A stretch of 64,000 nucleotides of DNA from Vibrio genomosp. F10 str. ZF-129 (GCF_000287055.2 NZ_AJYQ02000119.1:1-64000), one strand, 5' to 3'; numbered from the stretch's first letter, positions 47,221 to 56,943 are shown. Numbers and translations: made by a program. Notes: generated by a model from the sequence alone, not told the origin.

Positions 47221-47679
47221 TTATATTGGTAAAGCTGTGGTGTATTTAAGAGGCTCCATCGCAAAGGTCGACGTCACATCCGAAAGGCCATCGACACTGT
47301 TCACCAGACGTTTATAAAACTCATCGAAGCACTTCATGTCCTTCACCAGGACTTTGAGCATGTAATCATACTCACCCGCCATCCGGTAGAACTCCATTAC
47401 TTCAGGAAACTCAACTGCGGTCTCAACAAAATGGCGATACCATTCGTGAGAGTGATCGCTGGTTTTGATCATAACAAAGGCGGTAAATGACAGCCCTAAT
47501 CGTTCAGGGTTTAGCAAGGCAACTCGCTTTTCAATCACTCCCGCTTCTTCCAATTTTTTAAGCCGCTTCCAACATGGGGTTGATGTTAAATTGACTGATT
47601 CCGCTAAGTCATTCAGCGATATCGTTCCATCGGCTTGTAGAAGCCTTAGTAGTCGCTTATCTATCTCATCAAGTTTCAT
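47221..47679 (-). CDS. Lrp/AsnC-family regulator (DecR/CyuR-like position)
   Basis: 152 residues from the ATG at 47679 ([18 protein letters not shown]), the standard family start. HTH about 20-45 ([23 protein letters not shown]) and the C-terminal RAM ligand-binding domain ([19 protein letters not shown]). TSTPCWKR is the recognition-helix form of YbaO/DecR-type regulators, which sense cysteine. Divergent from a cysteine-desulfhydrase-like gene, so local control of cysteine breakdown is likely but inferred. Confidence 0.88.
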   Translation of the reverse strand: MKLDEIDKRLLRLLQADGTISLNDLAESVNLTSTPCWKRLKKLEEAGVIEKRVALLNPERLGLSFTAFVMIKTSDHSHEWYRHFVETAVEFPEVMEFYRMAGEYDYMLKVLVKDMKCFDEFYKRLVNSVDGLSDVTSTFAMEPLKYTTALPI

Positions 47680-47803
47680 TTCGACAAAATCCAGTTTTGG
47701 AGAAAATAATTCTATTATTATTAAATTACACAGGTAAATAAGCAAAGTTTTTCTCTTCAATTATAGTTAAATTATGAACATACCAAATCGAAGGAATCAC
47801 CTT

Positions 47804-48871
47804 ATGTGTACTGATCATAACTGGATTAACAATGCGATCCGTAAAATTGAAGCCGACTTTCAGCGCTCTGCAGATACCCACCTCATTAAGCTTGAGTTAC
47901 CCAGTATCGACGGCATCGATGTTTATCTTAAAGACGAAAGTACACACCCAACGGGATCTTTAAAGCACCGTTTAGCACGTTCTCTGTTTTTGTACGCGAT
48001 CTGCAATGGTTGGGTAGGCCCAAAAACCACGATCATCGAATCATCTTCCGGCAGCACCGCGGTTTCTGAAGCCTATTTTGCTCGTCTTCTTGGCTTGCCA
48101 TTTATTGCGGTCATGCCCAAAAGTACTGCGATTAAAAAGATCGAACAGATTGAATTTTACGGTGGGAAAGCACATCTGGTTGACCGTTCTGACGAAATCT
48201 ATGCCGAATCATACCGCTTGGCAAAAGAGCTAGATGGTCACTATATGGATCAATTCACTTACGCGGAACGTGCTACCGATTGGCGCGGTAATAACAATAT
48301 TGCTAATTCGATCTTTAGCCAAATGGAACGTGAAGATCACCCCATACCTGACTGGGTTGTGATGAGCCCAGGTACTGGTGGTACGTCAGCAACCATTGGT
48401 CGATTTATTCGTTACCAACAACACAATACAAAGCTTTGCGTGGTAGACCCTGAAAACTCGGTATTCCACGACTATTTTAAGACCGGTGATGCCACCATAA
48501 AAGGTGACTGCGGAAGTAAAATAGAAGGCATTGGTCGCCCTCGTGTCGAACCCAGTTTCATCCCTGGTGTGGTGGATGAAATGCGTACCATTCCTGATGC
48601 AGCGAGTGTTGCCACGGCTCACTGGCTAGAAAATATCCTAGGCCGTAAAGCGGGTGCTTCAACAGGTACCAATCTCTTTGGTGTGCTTCAGTTAGCGAGT
48701 GAGATGAAAAAACGCGGAGAGACGGGATCGATCGTCACTCTGCTATGTGACAGTGGAGAGCGCTATTTAGATACGTATTACGATGAGAAATGGGTCGCGG
48801 ATAATATTGGCGATTTAAGGCCGTATTTAGACAAGCTCGATACCTTTTATGAGACAGGTCACCTAGACTAA
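47804..48871 (+). CDS. PLP-dependent cysteine-synthase-family enzyme, probable cysteine desulfhydrase
   Basis: 355 residues from the ATG at 47804 (SD AAGGA; the in-frame ATG at 47774 lacks one). A beta-family (fold type II) enzyme: the Schiff-base Lys is in [13 protein letters not shown] (about 47), the Ser-rich substrate loop [19 protein letters not shown], and the phosphate-binding [12 protein letters not shown]. It resembles Cds1-type L-cysteine desulfhydrases that release H2S, pyruvate and ammonia more than CysK. Divergent Lrp-type regulator supports cysteine induction. Ends in a strong terminator. Confidence 0.82.
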   Translation: MCTDHNWINNAIRKIEADFQRSADTHLIKLELPSIDGIDVYLKDESTHPTGSLKHRLARSLFLYAICNGWVGPKTTIIESSSGSTAVSEAYFARLLGLPFIAVMPKSTAIKKIEQIEFYGGKAHLVDRSDEIYAESYRLAKELDGHYMDQFTYAERATDWRGNNNIANSIFSQMEREDHPIPDWVVMSPGTGGTSATIGRFIRYQQHNTKLCVVDPENSVFHDYFKTGDATIKGDCGSKIEGIGRPRVEPSFIPGVVDEMRTIPDAASVATAHWLENILGRKAGASTGTNLFGVLQLASEMKKRGETGSIVTLLCDSGERYLDTYYDEKWVADNIGDLRPYLDKLDTFYETGHLD

Positions 48872-48895
48872 CCCGCTGTAAAAGAGAGACAAAAT

Positions 48896-48942
48896 AAAAG
48901 CCGCTATCCGATGAAATAACATCATTGATAGCGGCTTTTTTG
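48896..48942 (+). terminator. rho-independent terminator
   Basis: AAAAGCCGCTATC pairs with GATAGCGGCTTTT around an 18-base loop, followed by T. Can also end transcription from the convergent recR side. Confidence 0.9.
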
Positions 48943-48980
48943 TCTTTTGATTGTGACATTCTTTTGAGAGCGACTTAATG

Positions 48981-49580
48981 CTACAGCTTGTGTCTGCCTA
49001 ACAGTGAATGAGACAAGGTCGTGCCATCCACGAGTTCAAGTTCACCACCGACTGGGACACCGTGTGCAATGCGACTCGCTGAAACCTGATGTTCTCGGCA
49101 AAGCTCAGCAATGTATTGCGCTGTGGCTTCCCCTTCAACCGTTGGGTTCGTCGCCAAAATCACTTCAGTAATGTCCTTCTGACGAAGGCGAAAATCAAGC
49201 ATATCTAGGCCAATATCACTGGGGCCAATCCCGTCTAATGGTGACAAATGCCCCATTAACACAAAATATCGTCCAGAGAATTGCCCTGTTGCTTCCACTG
49301 CTGCAATATCGGCAGGGCTTTCAACCACACAGAGCAAGCCATTAGCTTGACGTTTAGGATTGCTGCAAATATGACAAACCTCTTCTTCTGTAAAGGTTCG
49401 ACATTCGGTGCAGTGACCAATCTCGGTCATGGCTTGGCTGAGTGCATCGGCAAGCTGTAAGCCGCCTTTTCTATCGCGCTGTAACAAATGAAAGGCCATA
49501 CGCTGTGCCGACTTGGGGCCAACCCCAGGCAGACAACGTAAGGCCTCCATCAAATGCTCCAGCATATGACTGGTACGCAT
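48981..49580 (-). CDS. recR: recombination mediator RecR
   Basis: 199 residues. Helix-hairpin-helix [17 protein letters not shown] (about 15-31), a four-Cys zinc finger ([16 protein letters not shown], about 57-72) and a Toprim domain ([28 protein letters not shown]). Works with RecF/RecO to load RecA on gapped DNA. Third gene of the conserved dnaX-ybaB-recR string, 51 bp after ybaB. Confidence 0.98.
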   Translation of the reverse strand: MRTSHMLEHLMEALRCLPGVGPKSAQRMAFHLLQRDRKGGLQLADALSQAMTEIGHCTECRTFTEEEVCHICSNPKRQANGLLCVVESPADIAAVEATGQFSGRYFVLMGHLSPLDGIGPSDIGLDMLDFRLRQKDITEVILATNPTVEGEATAQYIAELCREHQVSASRIAHGVPVGGELELVDGTTLSHSLLGRHKL

Positions 49581-49630
49581 CTATAATTCGCTTATTTAGT
49601 TCAAAAAGCTAATGACAATAAGCTTGAGCT

Positions 49631-49960
49631 TTAAAACGGCATCTTCATACCTGGTGGTAATTGCATACCGCCAGTTACACTCGCCATTTTTTCTTTTTGA
49701 GTCTCTTCTACACGTCGTGCTGCATCGTTAAATGCCGCTGCGATAAGATCTTCAAGCATCTCTTTATCGTCTTCCATTAAGCTCTCGTCAATTTCTACAC
49801 GACGAGTGCTGTGGCTGCCTGTGATCGTTACTTTAACAAGGCCAGCACCAGCTTCACCGGTCACTTCCATGCTTGCGATTTCTTCTTGAAGCTTTTGCAT
49901 GCGCTCTTGCATTTGCTGGGCTTGCTTCATCATGTTGCCCATACCGCCTTTACCAAACAT
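49631..49960 (-). CDS. ybaB: nucleoid-associated protein YbaB/EbfC
   Basis: 109 residues. N-terminal methionine- and glutamine-rich helix ([24 protein letters not shown]), central [20 protein letters not shown] and the C-terminal [12 protein letters not shown] that is typical of the family. A small dimeric DNA-binding protein, always beside recR and dnaX in gammaproteobacteria. Confidence 0.97.
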   Translation of the reverse strand: MFGKGGMGNMMKQAQQMQERMQKLQEEIASMEVTGEAGAGLVKVTITGSHSTRRVEIDESLMEDDKEMLEDLIAAAFNDAARRVEETQKEKMASVTGGMQLPPGMKMPF

Positions 49961-50083
49961 TCGCGTCTCTCTGGTTATTGGGTGTTTCGTTATTTATGGG
50001 GTTGACGTTGTTTAAATTCAACCCCACGGATTCTATATTATCTGAGTGTCAATTCCGTTGGCTTATCATCAATTCGTGTTCAA

Positions 50084-52426
50084 TTAAATAGGCCTGACAC
50101 TGTCTCTATCTAAGGTCGCTGCAAAGCGTTTTTCAATAAACTGGACATTGTTGTCCGCTTCTAAACTGTCAAAAGCCTGCTGTAATTTCCCTTGGTAAAG
50201 TTTTTCTCTCAACTCTAAGGGTGTTTCACCACTCTCGCCTACTTCAACCACCAACTGACACTCGTTCCCCTGCACTCGGCTAAGCGCTTGCTGTAATTCT
50301 TGACAGGCTCGTTCGGTGTTCAAATGCGCTTGCGCGCTTCGTAACGTTAAGTTCACTGTATTCCCTTCTTGGCGATACGATGAATTGAGAGCCAATTGTT
50401 CAACAAGTTTTGCGGTTTCTAGCTTTTGGATCAGTGCAGCCCATTCGCTTTGCTCGATAGATTCACTCATTAACCTATCCACCATTTCTGGTGTTTTGAT
50501 GTGCTCTAGAGCCGCTTTGATTTGAGTGGGGGTGAGTCCATTATCTTGCTTTGGCGCGATAGGCTTTGATGCTTTCCACTGGTAAGGTTCGTCCCCACTT
50601 GTTTGAGCATTTTCAGCCCCTTCAATCAGTGAGGAATGAGAACTTAGCGACACCGGCGCTGTTCCTGAGTGCTTTTTAGCCACACGATCAAGGACAGTTT
50701 CTGATTTAGCGGATGCCGCTCTAGGCTTTTTTGGTCGTGAGTCCTGAACTTGTGGGGTTGTTCTTGGCGATCCCGTAGGCTGATCGTTTGAAGAACTTGG
50801 CGCCGATTTCAACCCTTGGCGTTGCGAACGTAATTGGTGACGCAAGCCACTCAATGGTGATGACGCTGTTTTTGTAGGCTCAGGGTTCGCTGGCCTCTGA
50901 GGCGGTATCACCTCGGCTTGAGCAGCTTGAGGTTGCTCTGAATTCATTTGCTGAGTTCTTGAAGGAACCCTCTGTTCTTGAGGCACATAAGGCGCCTCTT
51001 CCTCTGGCATATAGCCATGAGAGGGGCGGTCATATTGATCATACGATGGCGGTGTTAATTCACTACCAACCACACCACTATTATTTACGCCACTATTATT
51101 TATGCCACTCTCAACAGCGGATTGCTGAATCGGTTGATTCGTCATAACCGGTGCAGTCGTTGTAGATGCTGAATTCATCGTCTCTGTATGCATAGTCGCT
51201 TCATGCATAGATGCTGTATGCACAGCTGAACTAGCCGCCTGCGCGCTAGATTTATCTATTGCAGCCGAATGCTGAGGCTGATTTGGGGCCGCAACAGGTG
51301 CATCACTCAACTGGGTTGAAATACGGCTTGCACCCGTCACTGTCGCAGGACGAAACGCTAACATGCGTAAAACAATCATTTCTAAGCCCATACGAGCACT
51401 CGGCGCTTGAGCAAGATCGCTGCGACCTTTTAAAACAATTTGGTAATACAGTTGAATATCTTGTGGGCTCAGAGCTTGCGAAAGTAGCTCGACTTTTTCT
51501 GCGTCTGGTTGCTCTTTATCAAGCGTGGCTGGTAACGCTTGATACATGGCCATCCGATGAAGCTGCGCTGCGAGTTGTTGTAACAAACCATCCCACTCGA
51601 CGCCATTTTCAGCCAACTTTTCAATGCAGTCCATCGCCATCTTAGGTTGCTTATGGCTGATCGCTTCTAGCAGATGAATCGCTTGGTCAGTGTCTAATGT
51701 ACCCAGCATGTGCGCAACAAGTGTTGATTCTACATGACCATTACCTAACGCAATGGCTTGATCCGTTAAACTCAACGCATCACGCATACTGCCATCCGCT
51801 GCATGGGAAATCATGCCGAGTGCTCTTGGCTCAGAGGATACACTCTCTTGGGCTAGAATATGGTCCAATTGCTGATGGATAGTATCGACACTGATCGGTT
51901 TCAGATGAAACTGTAAACAGCGTGATAAAATGGTGACTGGGAGCTTTTGAGGATCGGTCGTCGCCAATATAAACTTCACATACTCAGGAGGCTCTTCAAG
52001 AGTTTTGAGTAAGGCGTTAAAGCTGTGACGAGAAAGCATATGAACTTCATCGATAAGATAAATCTTAAAGCGTCCACGTGCGGGTTTATATTGAACGTTA
52101 TCAAGAAGATCACGAGTATCTTCCACTTTAGTACGTGAGGCGGCATCAATTTCTAGTAAATCAACGAATCGACCTTCATCAATCTCTTTACACGTATCGC
52201 ACTCACCACATGGGGTGGCTGTAATGCCCGTCTCGCAATTGAGCCCTTTAGCGAACAAACGTCCTATGGATGTCTTACCGACGCCACGAGTGCCACTCAG
52301 CAAATAGGCATGGTGCAAACGGTTTTGTGTTAACGCGTTTTCTAACGCTGTTAAAACATGTGCCTGGCCTACGACTTCATTAAATTTAGTCGGTCGCCAC
52401 TTTCGTGCTAAAGCAAGATAACTCAT
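50084..52426 (-). CDS. dnaX: DNA polymerase III subunits tau and gamma
   Basis: 780 residues from MSYLALARKWRP (ATG 52426, SD GGAAG); an ATG at 52438 is less likely. Clamp-loader AAA+ core about 1-365: Walker A GTRGVGKTS, zinc-binding CGECDTC, DEVHMLS and SRC. A long low-complexity linker (about 365-600) rich in S/T/Q/P has short internal repeats (NNSGVNNSGV; MHEATMHTETM). The C-terminal tau part (about 600-780) binds DnaB and the alpha subunit. A programmed -1 frameshift site in the linker should produce the shorter gamma (568 residues). Confidence 0.97.
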   Translation of the reverse strand: MSYLALARKWRPTKFNEVVGQAHVLTALENALTQNRLHHAYLLSGTRGVGKTSIGRLFAKGLNCETGITATPCGECDTCKEIDEGRFVDLLEIDAASRTKVEDTRDLLDNVQYKPARGRFKIYLIDEVHMLSRHSFNALLKTLEEPPEYVKFILATTDPQKLPVTILSRCLQFHLKPISVDTIHQQLDHILAQESVSSEPRALGMISHAADGSMRDALSLTDQAIALGNGHVESTLVAHMLGTLDTDQAIHLLEAISHKQPKMAMDCIEKLAENGVEWDGLLQQLAAQLHRMAMYQALPATLDKEQPDAEKVELLSQALSPQDIQLYYQIVLKGRSDLAQAPSARMGLEMIVLRMLAFRPATVTGASRISTQLSDAPVAAPNQPQHSAAIDKSSAQAASSAVHTASMHEATMHTETMNSASTTTAPVMTNQPIQQSAVESGINNSGVNNSGVVGSELTPPSYDQYDRPSHGYMPEEEAPYVPQEQRVPSRTQQMNSEQPQAAQAEVIPPQRPANPEPTKTASSPLSGLRHQLRSQRQGLKSAPSSSNDQPTGSPRTTPQVQDSRPKKPRAASAKSETVLDRVAKKHSGTAPVSLSSHSSLIEGAENAQTSGDEPYQWKASKPIAPKQDNGLTPTQIKAALEHIKTPEMVDRLMSESIEQSEWAALIQKLETAKLVEQLALNSSYRQEGNTVNLTLRSAQAHLNTERACQELQQALSRVQGNECQLVVEVGESGETPLELREKLYQGKLQQAFDSLEADNNVQFIEKRFAATLDRDSVRPI
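50721..50732 (-). promoter_or_regulatory. programmed -1 ribosomal frameshift site in dnaX
   Basis: On the minus strand the frame CCA AAA AAG contains the slippery heptamer A-AAA-AAG (50732-50726), as in E. coli. After slippage the next codons are GCC TAG, so gamma ends after one alanine (about residue 568). An AGGA sequence lies nine bases before the heptamer and an AGCGG-CAT-CCGCT hairpin begins about six bases after it, the standard stimulators. Confidence 0.85.
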
Positions 52427-52447
52427 CAATTCTTCCAAATAACCAGA

Positions 52448-52993
52448 TTAATGGCCTTCAAATTCGCAAATGCTATAAACATCAAGATTCAATGCCGCTA
52501 AACGTTTCTCTCCACCAATTTCCGGTAGGTTGATAACGAACGCAGCGTGTTCAACAATACCGCCTAAACGACGAATCAATATCGTTGTCGCTTCAATGGT
52601 ACCGCCAGTCGCAAGTAGGTCATCCACCATCAAAACTTTGTCGCCATCAGAAATCGCGTCAGTGTGAATTTCCAGTGTATCAGTGCCGTATTCTAGCTCG
52701 TAAGATTGACTGATGGTTGCACGAGGAAGCTTGCCTGGTTTCCGCACAGGAACAAACGCAACACCCAGCTCTAGAGCAAGAGGAGCACCGAATAGAAAGC
52801 CACGAGCTTCCGTACCTACAATTTTGGTGAATCCCATATCTTTATATTTTTCGACCAACAGCTGAATCGTTGCACGATAAGCTTGTGCATCTTCCATTAG
52901 GCTGGTTACGTCACGAAATAAGATGCCTTTCTTTGGGTAGTCAGGAATACTTTTGATACTAGATTTGATCAGTGAAATTGTTTCGGTCGTCAT
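52448..52993 (-). CDS. apt: adenine phosphoribosyltransferase
   Basis: 181 residues of the type I phosphoribosyltransferase fold. [20 protein letters not shown] (N-terminal), [16 protein letters not shown], the PRPP-binding loop [18 protein letters not shown] (about 120-137) and a C-terminal hood. Salvages adenine to AMP. Lies 21 bp upstream of dnaX, same strand, as in most gammaproteobacteria. Confidence 0.98.
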   Translation of the reverse strand: MTTETISLIKSSIKSIPDYPKKGILFRDVTSLMEDAQAYRATIQLLVEKYKDMGFTKIVGTEARGFLFGAPLALELGVAFVPVRKPGKLPRATISQSYELEYGTDTLEIHTDAISDGDKVLMVDDLLATGGTIEATTILIRRLGGIVEHAAFVINLPEIGGEKRLAALNLDVYSICEFEGH

Positions 52994-53134
52994 AATTCAA
53001 CTTTCTTTCGATTGGCAAATTCACCCAAAAGTACGTTCATTTGGGCATATCAGCATTGATTACAGTGCAACAAATAGCACAACCTGTTGCGATAAAAAAC
53101 AAAATGCCCACTTCATGAGTAGGCCAATGTAATT

Positions 53135-53542
53135 TTAGTGGGTTTCTTTATTATCAGCAACCGACTCTATCACAGGTAAACGGATAAACCACGCTAACAG
53201 GACAAACATGAATATCAACAGCGCGGCATTTAACCAAACGTGCGGAATGACCCAAATAGAGAACGAAAAGCTAAGCACTATCATTACCGTTCCTCTTTGT
53301 TTGACTTTCAATGTGACACCACGATGTTGGTGCCAATGGGTCAGTATTGGGCCGAGAGTTGGATGGCTGTGTAGCCATTGATGAAAACGGGGGCTGCTGC
53401 GCATAAAGCAGGCACTGGCAAGTAATATAAATGGAGTGGTCGGAAGAAGAGGAAGTAAAACGCCTAATAGGCCTAAAAATAAACTCAAGCCACCAACAAT
53501 ATTGAGGAAGATACGACGAATATTGATGGTGAACTCCAACAA
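53135..53542 (-). CDS. ybaN: YbaN family (DUF454) inner-membrane protein
   Basis: 135 residues. Two membrane segments at the N-terminus (LNIVGGLSLFLGLLGVLLPLLPTTPFILLASACF, about 14-46), then RSSPRFHQWLHSHPTLGPIL and two more helices near the C-terminus (VMIVLSFSFSIWVIPHV, ALLIFMFVLLAWFI). DUF454 proteins are small inner-membrane proteins of unknown role, and in E. coli ybaN is next to apt, as here. Confidence 0.88.
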   Translation of the reverse strand: MLEFTINIRRIFLNIVGGLSLFLGLLGVLLPLLPTTPFILLASACFMRSSPRFHQWLHSHPTLGPILTHWHQHRGVTLKVKQRGTVMIVLSFSFSIWVIPHVWLNAALLIFMFVLLAWFIRLPVIESVADNKETH

Positions 53543-53602
53543 TAACTAAATAGATATGCTATGGAAAATAACGGCGCTTTAGAAAAACGGCGCTAAGAAA
53601 CC

Positions 53603-53734
53603 CTAAAACACCGCGTAACCATTAAACACGCGAATCCAAGTCAAGATCATTGGAAGCAAGGGAATGGATAAGACGGCGATAAATCCGAGGAAGTAGAAGA
53701 TATTATAAGGTTCTTGAAAGTCATTGTCTGCCAT
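53603..53734 (-). CDS. 43-residue membrane peptide
   Basis: An ATG at 53734 opens a 43-codon frame ending in TAG: it begins MADNDFQEPYNIFYF, continues with LGFIAVLSIPLLPMILTW and ends RVFNGYAVF. One hydrophobic helix covers about residues 13-33, flanked by an acidic N-terminus and a basic end. A weak AGAG lies 12 bases upstream. Lies 61 bp upstream of ybaN, so the two may be cotranscribed. The ordered composition (acidic start, clean helix, basic stop) argues for a real small protein; function unknown. Confidence 0.6.
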   Translation of the reverse strand: MADNDFQEPYNIFYFLGFIAVLSIPLLPMILTWIRVFNGYAVF

Positions 53735-53855
53735 GATTTTACTACTCTAGTGTGAAGGTTATCTTTGTCGCTCTAGGTCATCGCAAAGTTGAAATTTTGC
53801 TAAATAAATGAGCGTTTTTTGTTGTTCGCGAACTATAACTGATCACAAAAGAGAT

Positions 53856-53891
53856 AAACACCAACAAAAACTAGGGTTTTTGTTGGTGTTT
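53856..53891. terminator. rho-independent terminator, very stable
   Basis: Perfect 15-bp arms AAACACCAACAAAAA / TTTTTGTTGGTGTTT with a six-base loop. Between rssB and the small peptide gene; T-rich flanks on both strands. Confidence 0.8.
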
Positions 53892-53915
53892 TAACCACTT
53901 TGAATTGTTTTTCTT

Positions 53916-53953
53916 GAACAATACTTCACTTCTTTCGACTTGAAGTATTGTTC
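53916..53953 (-). other. 13-bp inverted repeat right after rssB
   Basis: GAACAATACTTCA / TGAAGTATTGTTC with a 12-base loop, starting five bases past the rssB stop, without a T-run. Together with the terminator at 53856-53891 it gives two hairpins in tandem at the 3' end of rssB mRNA. Confidence 0.6.
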
Positions 53954-53958
53954 GGGCC

Positions 53959-55062
53959 TTATGCATTTGCTCCTTGATAAATATCTAGGGCAAAGCTGCT
54001 GATACCTAATTTACTTAAAGAAAGTTGGCACGCACTGTTGATGGCAAGATCAGAGGTCATAAAGTTTTTATTGCAGTTATCGCCCAACATCACGCCACCA
54101 GCGATGTGCTGAGAAGTGTACCCATTGGACCACTGTGCATCTAAACCTGCGGGCAGTATCGTGACCGAACCTTCTGCTAGGTCGGCAATACCAAATATGG
54201 CATTCACAGGGTTAGCACAGGTTGAGCAACTGATTCCTCTTTCAATAATCGTCCCAAGATCTTTTAAGTCAACATGACCACTCTTAATATTTCTCAAATA
54301 ATCATGAAACAGCGCTCTTACCAGTAACGTCGTTGCCGCACCATGGGTTTCACTTGACGACGCATCAACTAGATAGAAAACAAATTGACCATCCATCAAC
54401 CACGCATAGTCAAATACTAATGGCATGCTGTCTGTCGATTGGAGTAACCGATAGTTACACTTCCAGACACCTTGTGATGTGTCTTTTTCTGGCAGTAGTG
54501 CATGAAGAAGGTCTCTTGCTGCACTTGGGTTTTCTTGCAAGTATTCTAAATGCCAGTGCAGCTCCTGATCTTCTGGCACTTCGCCGCCATCGTCCACCTG
54601 AAACCACTGGGTCGCAAAGTCACGCATATCAGACAAGTGATCACTGCTGTCTTCGATAGTGCTTTCAATGGCGCTGCCCAAATGCTCAAAGTTGGTCATG
54701 GGTTTTGGCAAAAAGTCTTTGATGCCAAATTTAAGCGCTTTAGCGACATCCGCCATGTCGTCCGTTGCGGAAACCACAATCAGAGGTAACGATGGATACT
54801 CCAAGCTCACTTCTTCTGCGAACTCAATGCCATTTAAGACCGGCATGGATAAATCGCTAATAACGAGATCGGGTTCATCCGATCTGAGTTTTTTCAGTGC
54901 TTCTAAGCCATTTTCAGCTTCTACAACACCATAACCTTGACTCTCTAAATACCCACCCGCGATACGACGAAACACAGGGTCGTCATCAACGAGCAAAATT
55001 AACTTGTTATCTGGTGCCGAGTATGCCGAATGCACCGCAGCCGAACTGTGACTTTTGTACAT
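53959..55062 (-). CDS. rssB: RssB-like response regulator (RpoS adaptor)
   Basis: 367 residues from the ATG at 55062 (SD GAGG nine bases upstream; the ATG at 55077 overlaps that SD). Receiver (about 15-130) with LVDDDPVFRR, phospho-acceptor Asp in LVISDLSMPVLNG and VVSATDDMADVAKALKFG, close to E. coli RssB. The C-terminal half (about 180-367) is a PP2C-like domain lacking the usual metal-binding acidic motifs (CNYRLLQSTDSMPLVFDYAW, VDASSSETHGAATTLLVRALF). RssB delivers the stress sigma factor RpoS to ClpXP. A protein 30 residues longer than E. coli RssB (337). Confidence 0.82.
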   Translation of the reverse strand: MYKSHSSAAVHSAYSAPDNKLILLVDDDPVFRRIAGGYLESQGYGVVEAENGLEALKKLRSDEPDLVISDLSMPVLNGIEFAEEVSLEYPSLPLIVVSATDDMADVAKALKFGIKDFLPKPMTNFEHLGSAIESTIEDSSDHLSDMRDFATQWFQVDDGGEVPEDQELHWHLEYLQENPSAARDLLHALLPEKDTSQGVWKCNYRLLQSTDSMPLVFDYAWLMDGQFVFYLVDASSSETHGAATTLLVRALFHDYLRNIKSGHVDLKDLGTIIERGISCSTCANPVNAIFGIADLAEGSVTILPAGLDAQWSNGYTSQHIAGGVMLGDNCNKNFMTSDLAINSACQLSLSKLGISSFALDIYQGANA

Positions 55063-55310
55063 AAGATTTAACCTCATCTATCCAAACTCACTAACGTTTC
55101 TATTACTATTATTATTATTTTTGTTAGCTATAAAACTTACTCTTAAAAATAGCCGCGAAAGTTAATTTATACAAATATTCCGTTTTTTAGCTCAGTTGCA
55201 TACTATATGTACACATAGGCACATTTATCACGACTTATTGACGCGCCTCATATTTTAGCAACTAATAAACGTATAGATTGTAACGACATGTAAAATTCGT
55301 ACCGGTAAGA

Positions 55311-56189
55311 ATGAAAATAGACGACCTAAATCTCTTTAGACTTGTTGTCGAGAATGGGAGCTACACTGCAACTTCTCGAAAAACCCTAGTTCCGGTGGCA
55401 ACCATTACTAGACGTATTCAAGCCTTGGAAGAATCCCTAAATCTTCGATTGCTGAACCGCCATGCGCGTAAACTTTCCTTAACCGAAGCAGGTGAACGTT
55501 TCTTCAATGAGTGTGGGCCGTTATTACAGCGACTCACCTCGATGACCGAAGAACTGTCCGATGAGTGCCGAGGGGCGGCTGGTAAGATAAAGCTTTCTGC
55601 GCCTTCTAACCTAACAAAGCGTTTGATGATGCCGATGTTAAACGCATTCATGAAACGATACCCAGACATCAATATCGAGTTGGCGATGAGCAACCATGCC
55701 GATGAGCTAGATCCAACCGAGTGGGACGTGATCTTTCGAGTCGGGCCACAACGAGACTCTAGCCTCATCGCGCGGAAAATTAGCGAAGTCAAAGATATAT
55801 TGGTGGCTAGCCCTGAATACTTGGCGTCGGTACCAGAACCAAAACATGCGGAAGAGCTCAGTGATCATGCATTATTAAAGGGTCATCCGCTTATTCGTTG
55901 GCAGTTGTCTAACCTCTCTGGTGAAACGGTAGTTAATAATGAAAAAGGCCGTTTTAGTGCCAGTACTCTCAATATTGTCAGAACGGCCTGCTCTGACGGT
56001 TTAGGCATCACGCTTATGCCCGATGTGATGCTAAAAGAATATATTGAGAATGGTGAGTTGGTCAGGGTTCTCAGTGATTGGAGTGCCAACCCTAGAGATA
56101 TCTATATGCTTTATAACCACAAAGCGCATCAGCCTGAAAAAGTACGCCTATTTATTGATTTTGTTATCGAGTACTCGCTACCAAAATAA
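55311..56189 (+). CDS. LysR-family transcriptional regulator
   Basis: 292 residues. HTH about 1-60 (KIDDLNLFRLVVENGSYTATSRKTLVPVATITRRIQALE) and effector domain about 90-290 (GKIKLSAPSNLTKRLMMPMLNAFMKRYPDI). It belongs to the CrgA/AaeR-type group common in vibrios. No divergent partner: rssB lies 250 bp away. Target unknown. Confidence 0.9.
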   Translation: MKIDDLNLFRLVVENGSYTATSRKTLVPVATITRRIQALEESLNLRLLNRHARKLSLTEAGERFFNECGPLLQRLTSMTEELSDECRGAAGKIKLSAPSNLTKRLMMPMLNAFMKRYPDINIELAMSNHADELDPTEWDVIFRVGPQRDSSLIARKISEVKDILVASPEYLASVPEPKHAEELSDHALLKGHPLIRWQLSNLSGETVVNNEKGRFSASTLNIVRTACSDGLGITLMPDVMLKEYIENGELVRVLSDWSANPRDIYMLYNHKAHQPEKVRLFIDFVIEYSLPK

Positions 56190-56264
56190 AGCGATGAGCG
56201 ATAGAAACGCACCAAAGAATAAAGATCAGAAATTAGGAAATACATAGGTAATGCATAGGTAATA

Positions 56265-56295
56265 AAAAAGCGAGAGTTCATGGCTCTCGCTTTTT
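56265..56295. terminator. bidirectional rho-independent terminator
   Basis: GCGAGAG / CTCTCGC stem with AAAAA before and TTTTT after. Between the convergent LysR and nitroreductase genes. Confidence 0.9.
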
Positions 56296-56322
56296 CGTTC
56301 ATGCATACGTGGCTTAGCCGAA

Positions 56323-56871
56323 TTACAAGAACGATACGAATTTCGACAACTCTCTTTCTGGCACTTTCATTGGTGTGCAGCCCGGTGTTCCAAGATACAA
56401 AAAGCCAACAATTTCATCTTGTTCGCTAGCACCTAACGCTTTTCTCACCTCAGCGTCGAACATCCATTTCCCTGAACGCCAGAAGCCTTGAAAGCCTTGC
56501 GCTACTGCTGCCATTTGCATGGCATGAGCCGCACATCCTGCCGAGATCACTTGCTCTACCGCAGGGACTTTTTCATGAGGTGTAATTTTCGCAATCACGG
56601 TGATCACCATCGGTGCTCGAAAAGGCGCCTTCTTGGCTTTCTCTACCACCGCTTCCTCTCTACCCGCATTAATTGCCGACTGTTCTAATATCGCAGCAAG
56701 TTTGTTTAACCCCGTACCTTGTGCAATCACAAAATGCCAAGGGGTCAACGCGGCGTGATCTGGCGCTCGTAATCCAGCCTTAATAATATTCTCTAATGCT
56801 ACCCCTTCAGGAGCCGGCGCTGACAACTTTGCTATCGAGCGACGATTGAGCAATAAATCAAGAGCATCCAT
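56323..56871 (-). CDS. NAD(P)H nitroreductase, YdjA family
   Basis: 182 residues from the ATG at 56871 (SD AAGGA; eight longer residues from 56895 are unlikely). FMN-binding nitroreductase fold: LLNRRSIAKLSAPAP (N-terminal Arg/Ser FMN loop), RAPDHAALTPWHFVI, SAGCAAHAMQMAAVAQGF and FLYLGTPGCTPMKVPERELS. YdjA-type enzymes are small and lack the dimer extension of NfsA/B. Reduces nitro or quinone substrates in vitro; physiological role unclear. Confidence 0.9.
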   Translation of the reverse strand: MDALDLLLNRRSIAKLSAPAPEGVALENIIKAGLRAPDHAALTPWHFVIAQGTGLNKLAAILEQSAINAGREEAVVEKAKKAPFRAPMVITVIAKITPHEKVPAVEQVISAGCAAHAMQMAAVAQGFQGFWRSGKWMFDAEVRKALGASEQDEIVGFLYLGTPGCTPMKVPERELSKFVSFL

Positions 56872-56943
56872 TTTACGTCCTTCTATTTTCATCATTTTAG
56901 ATAAGTTACGCTAATACGTTATTGATAATAGCTCTCAATAATG

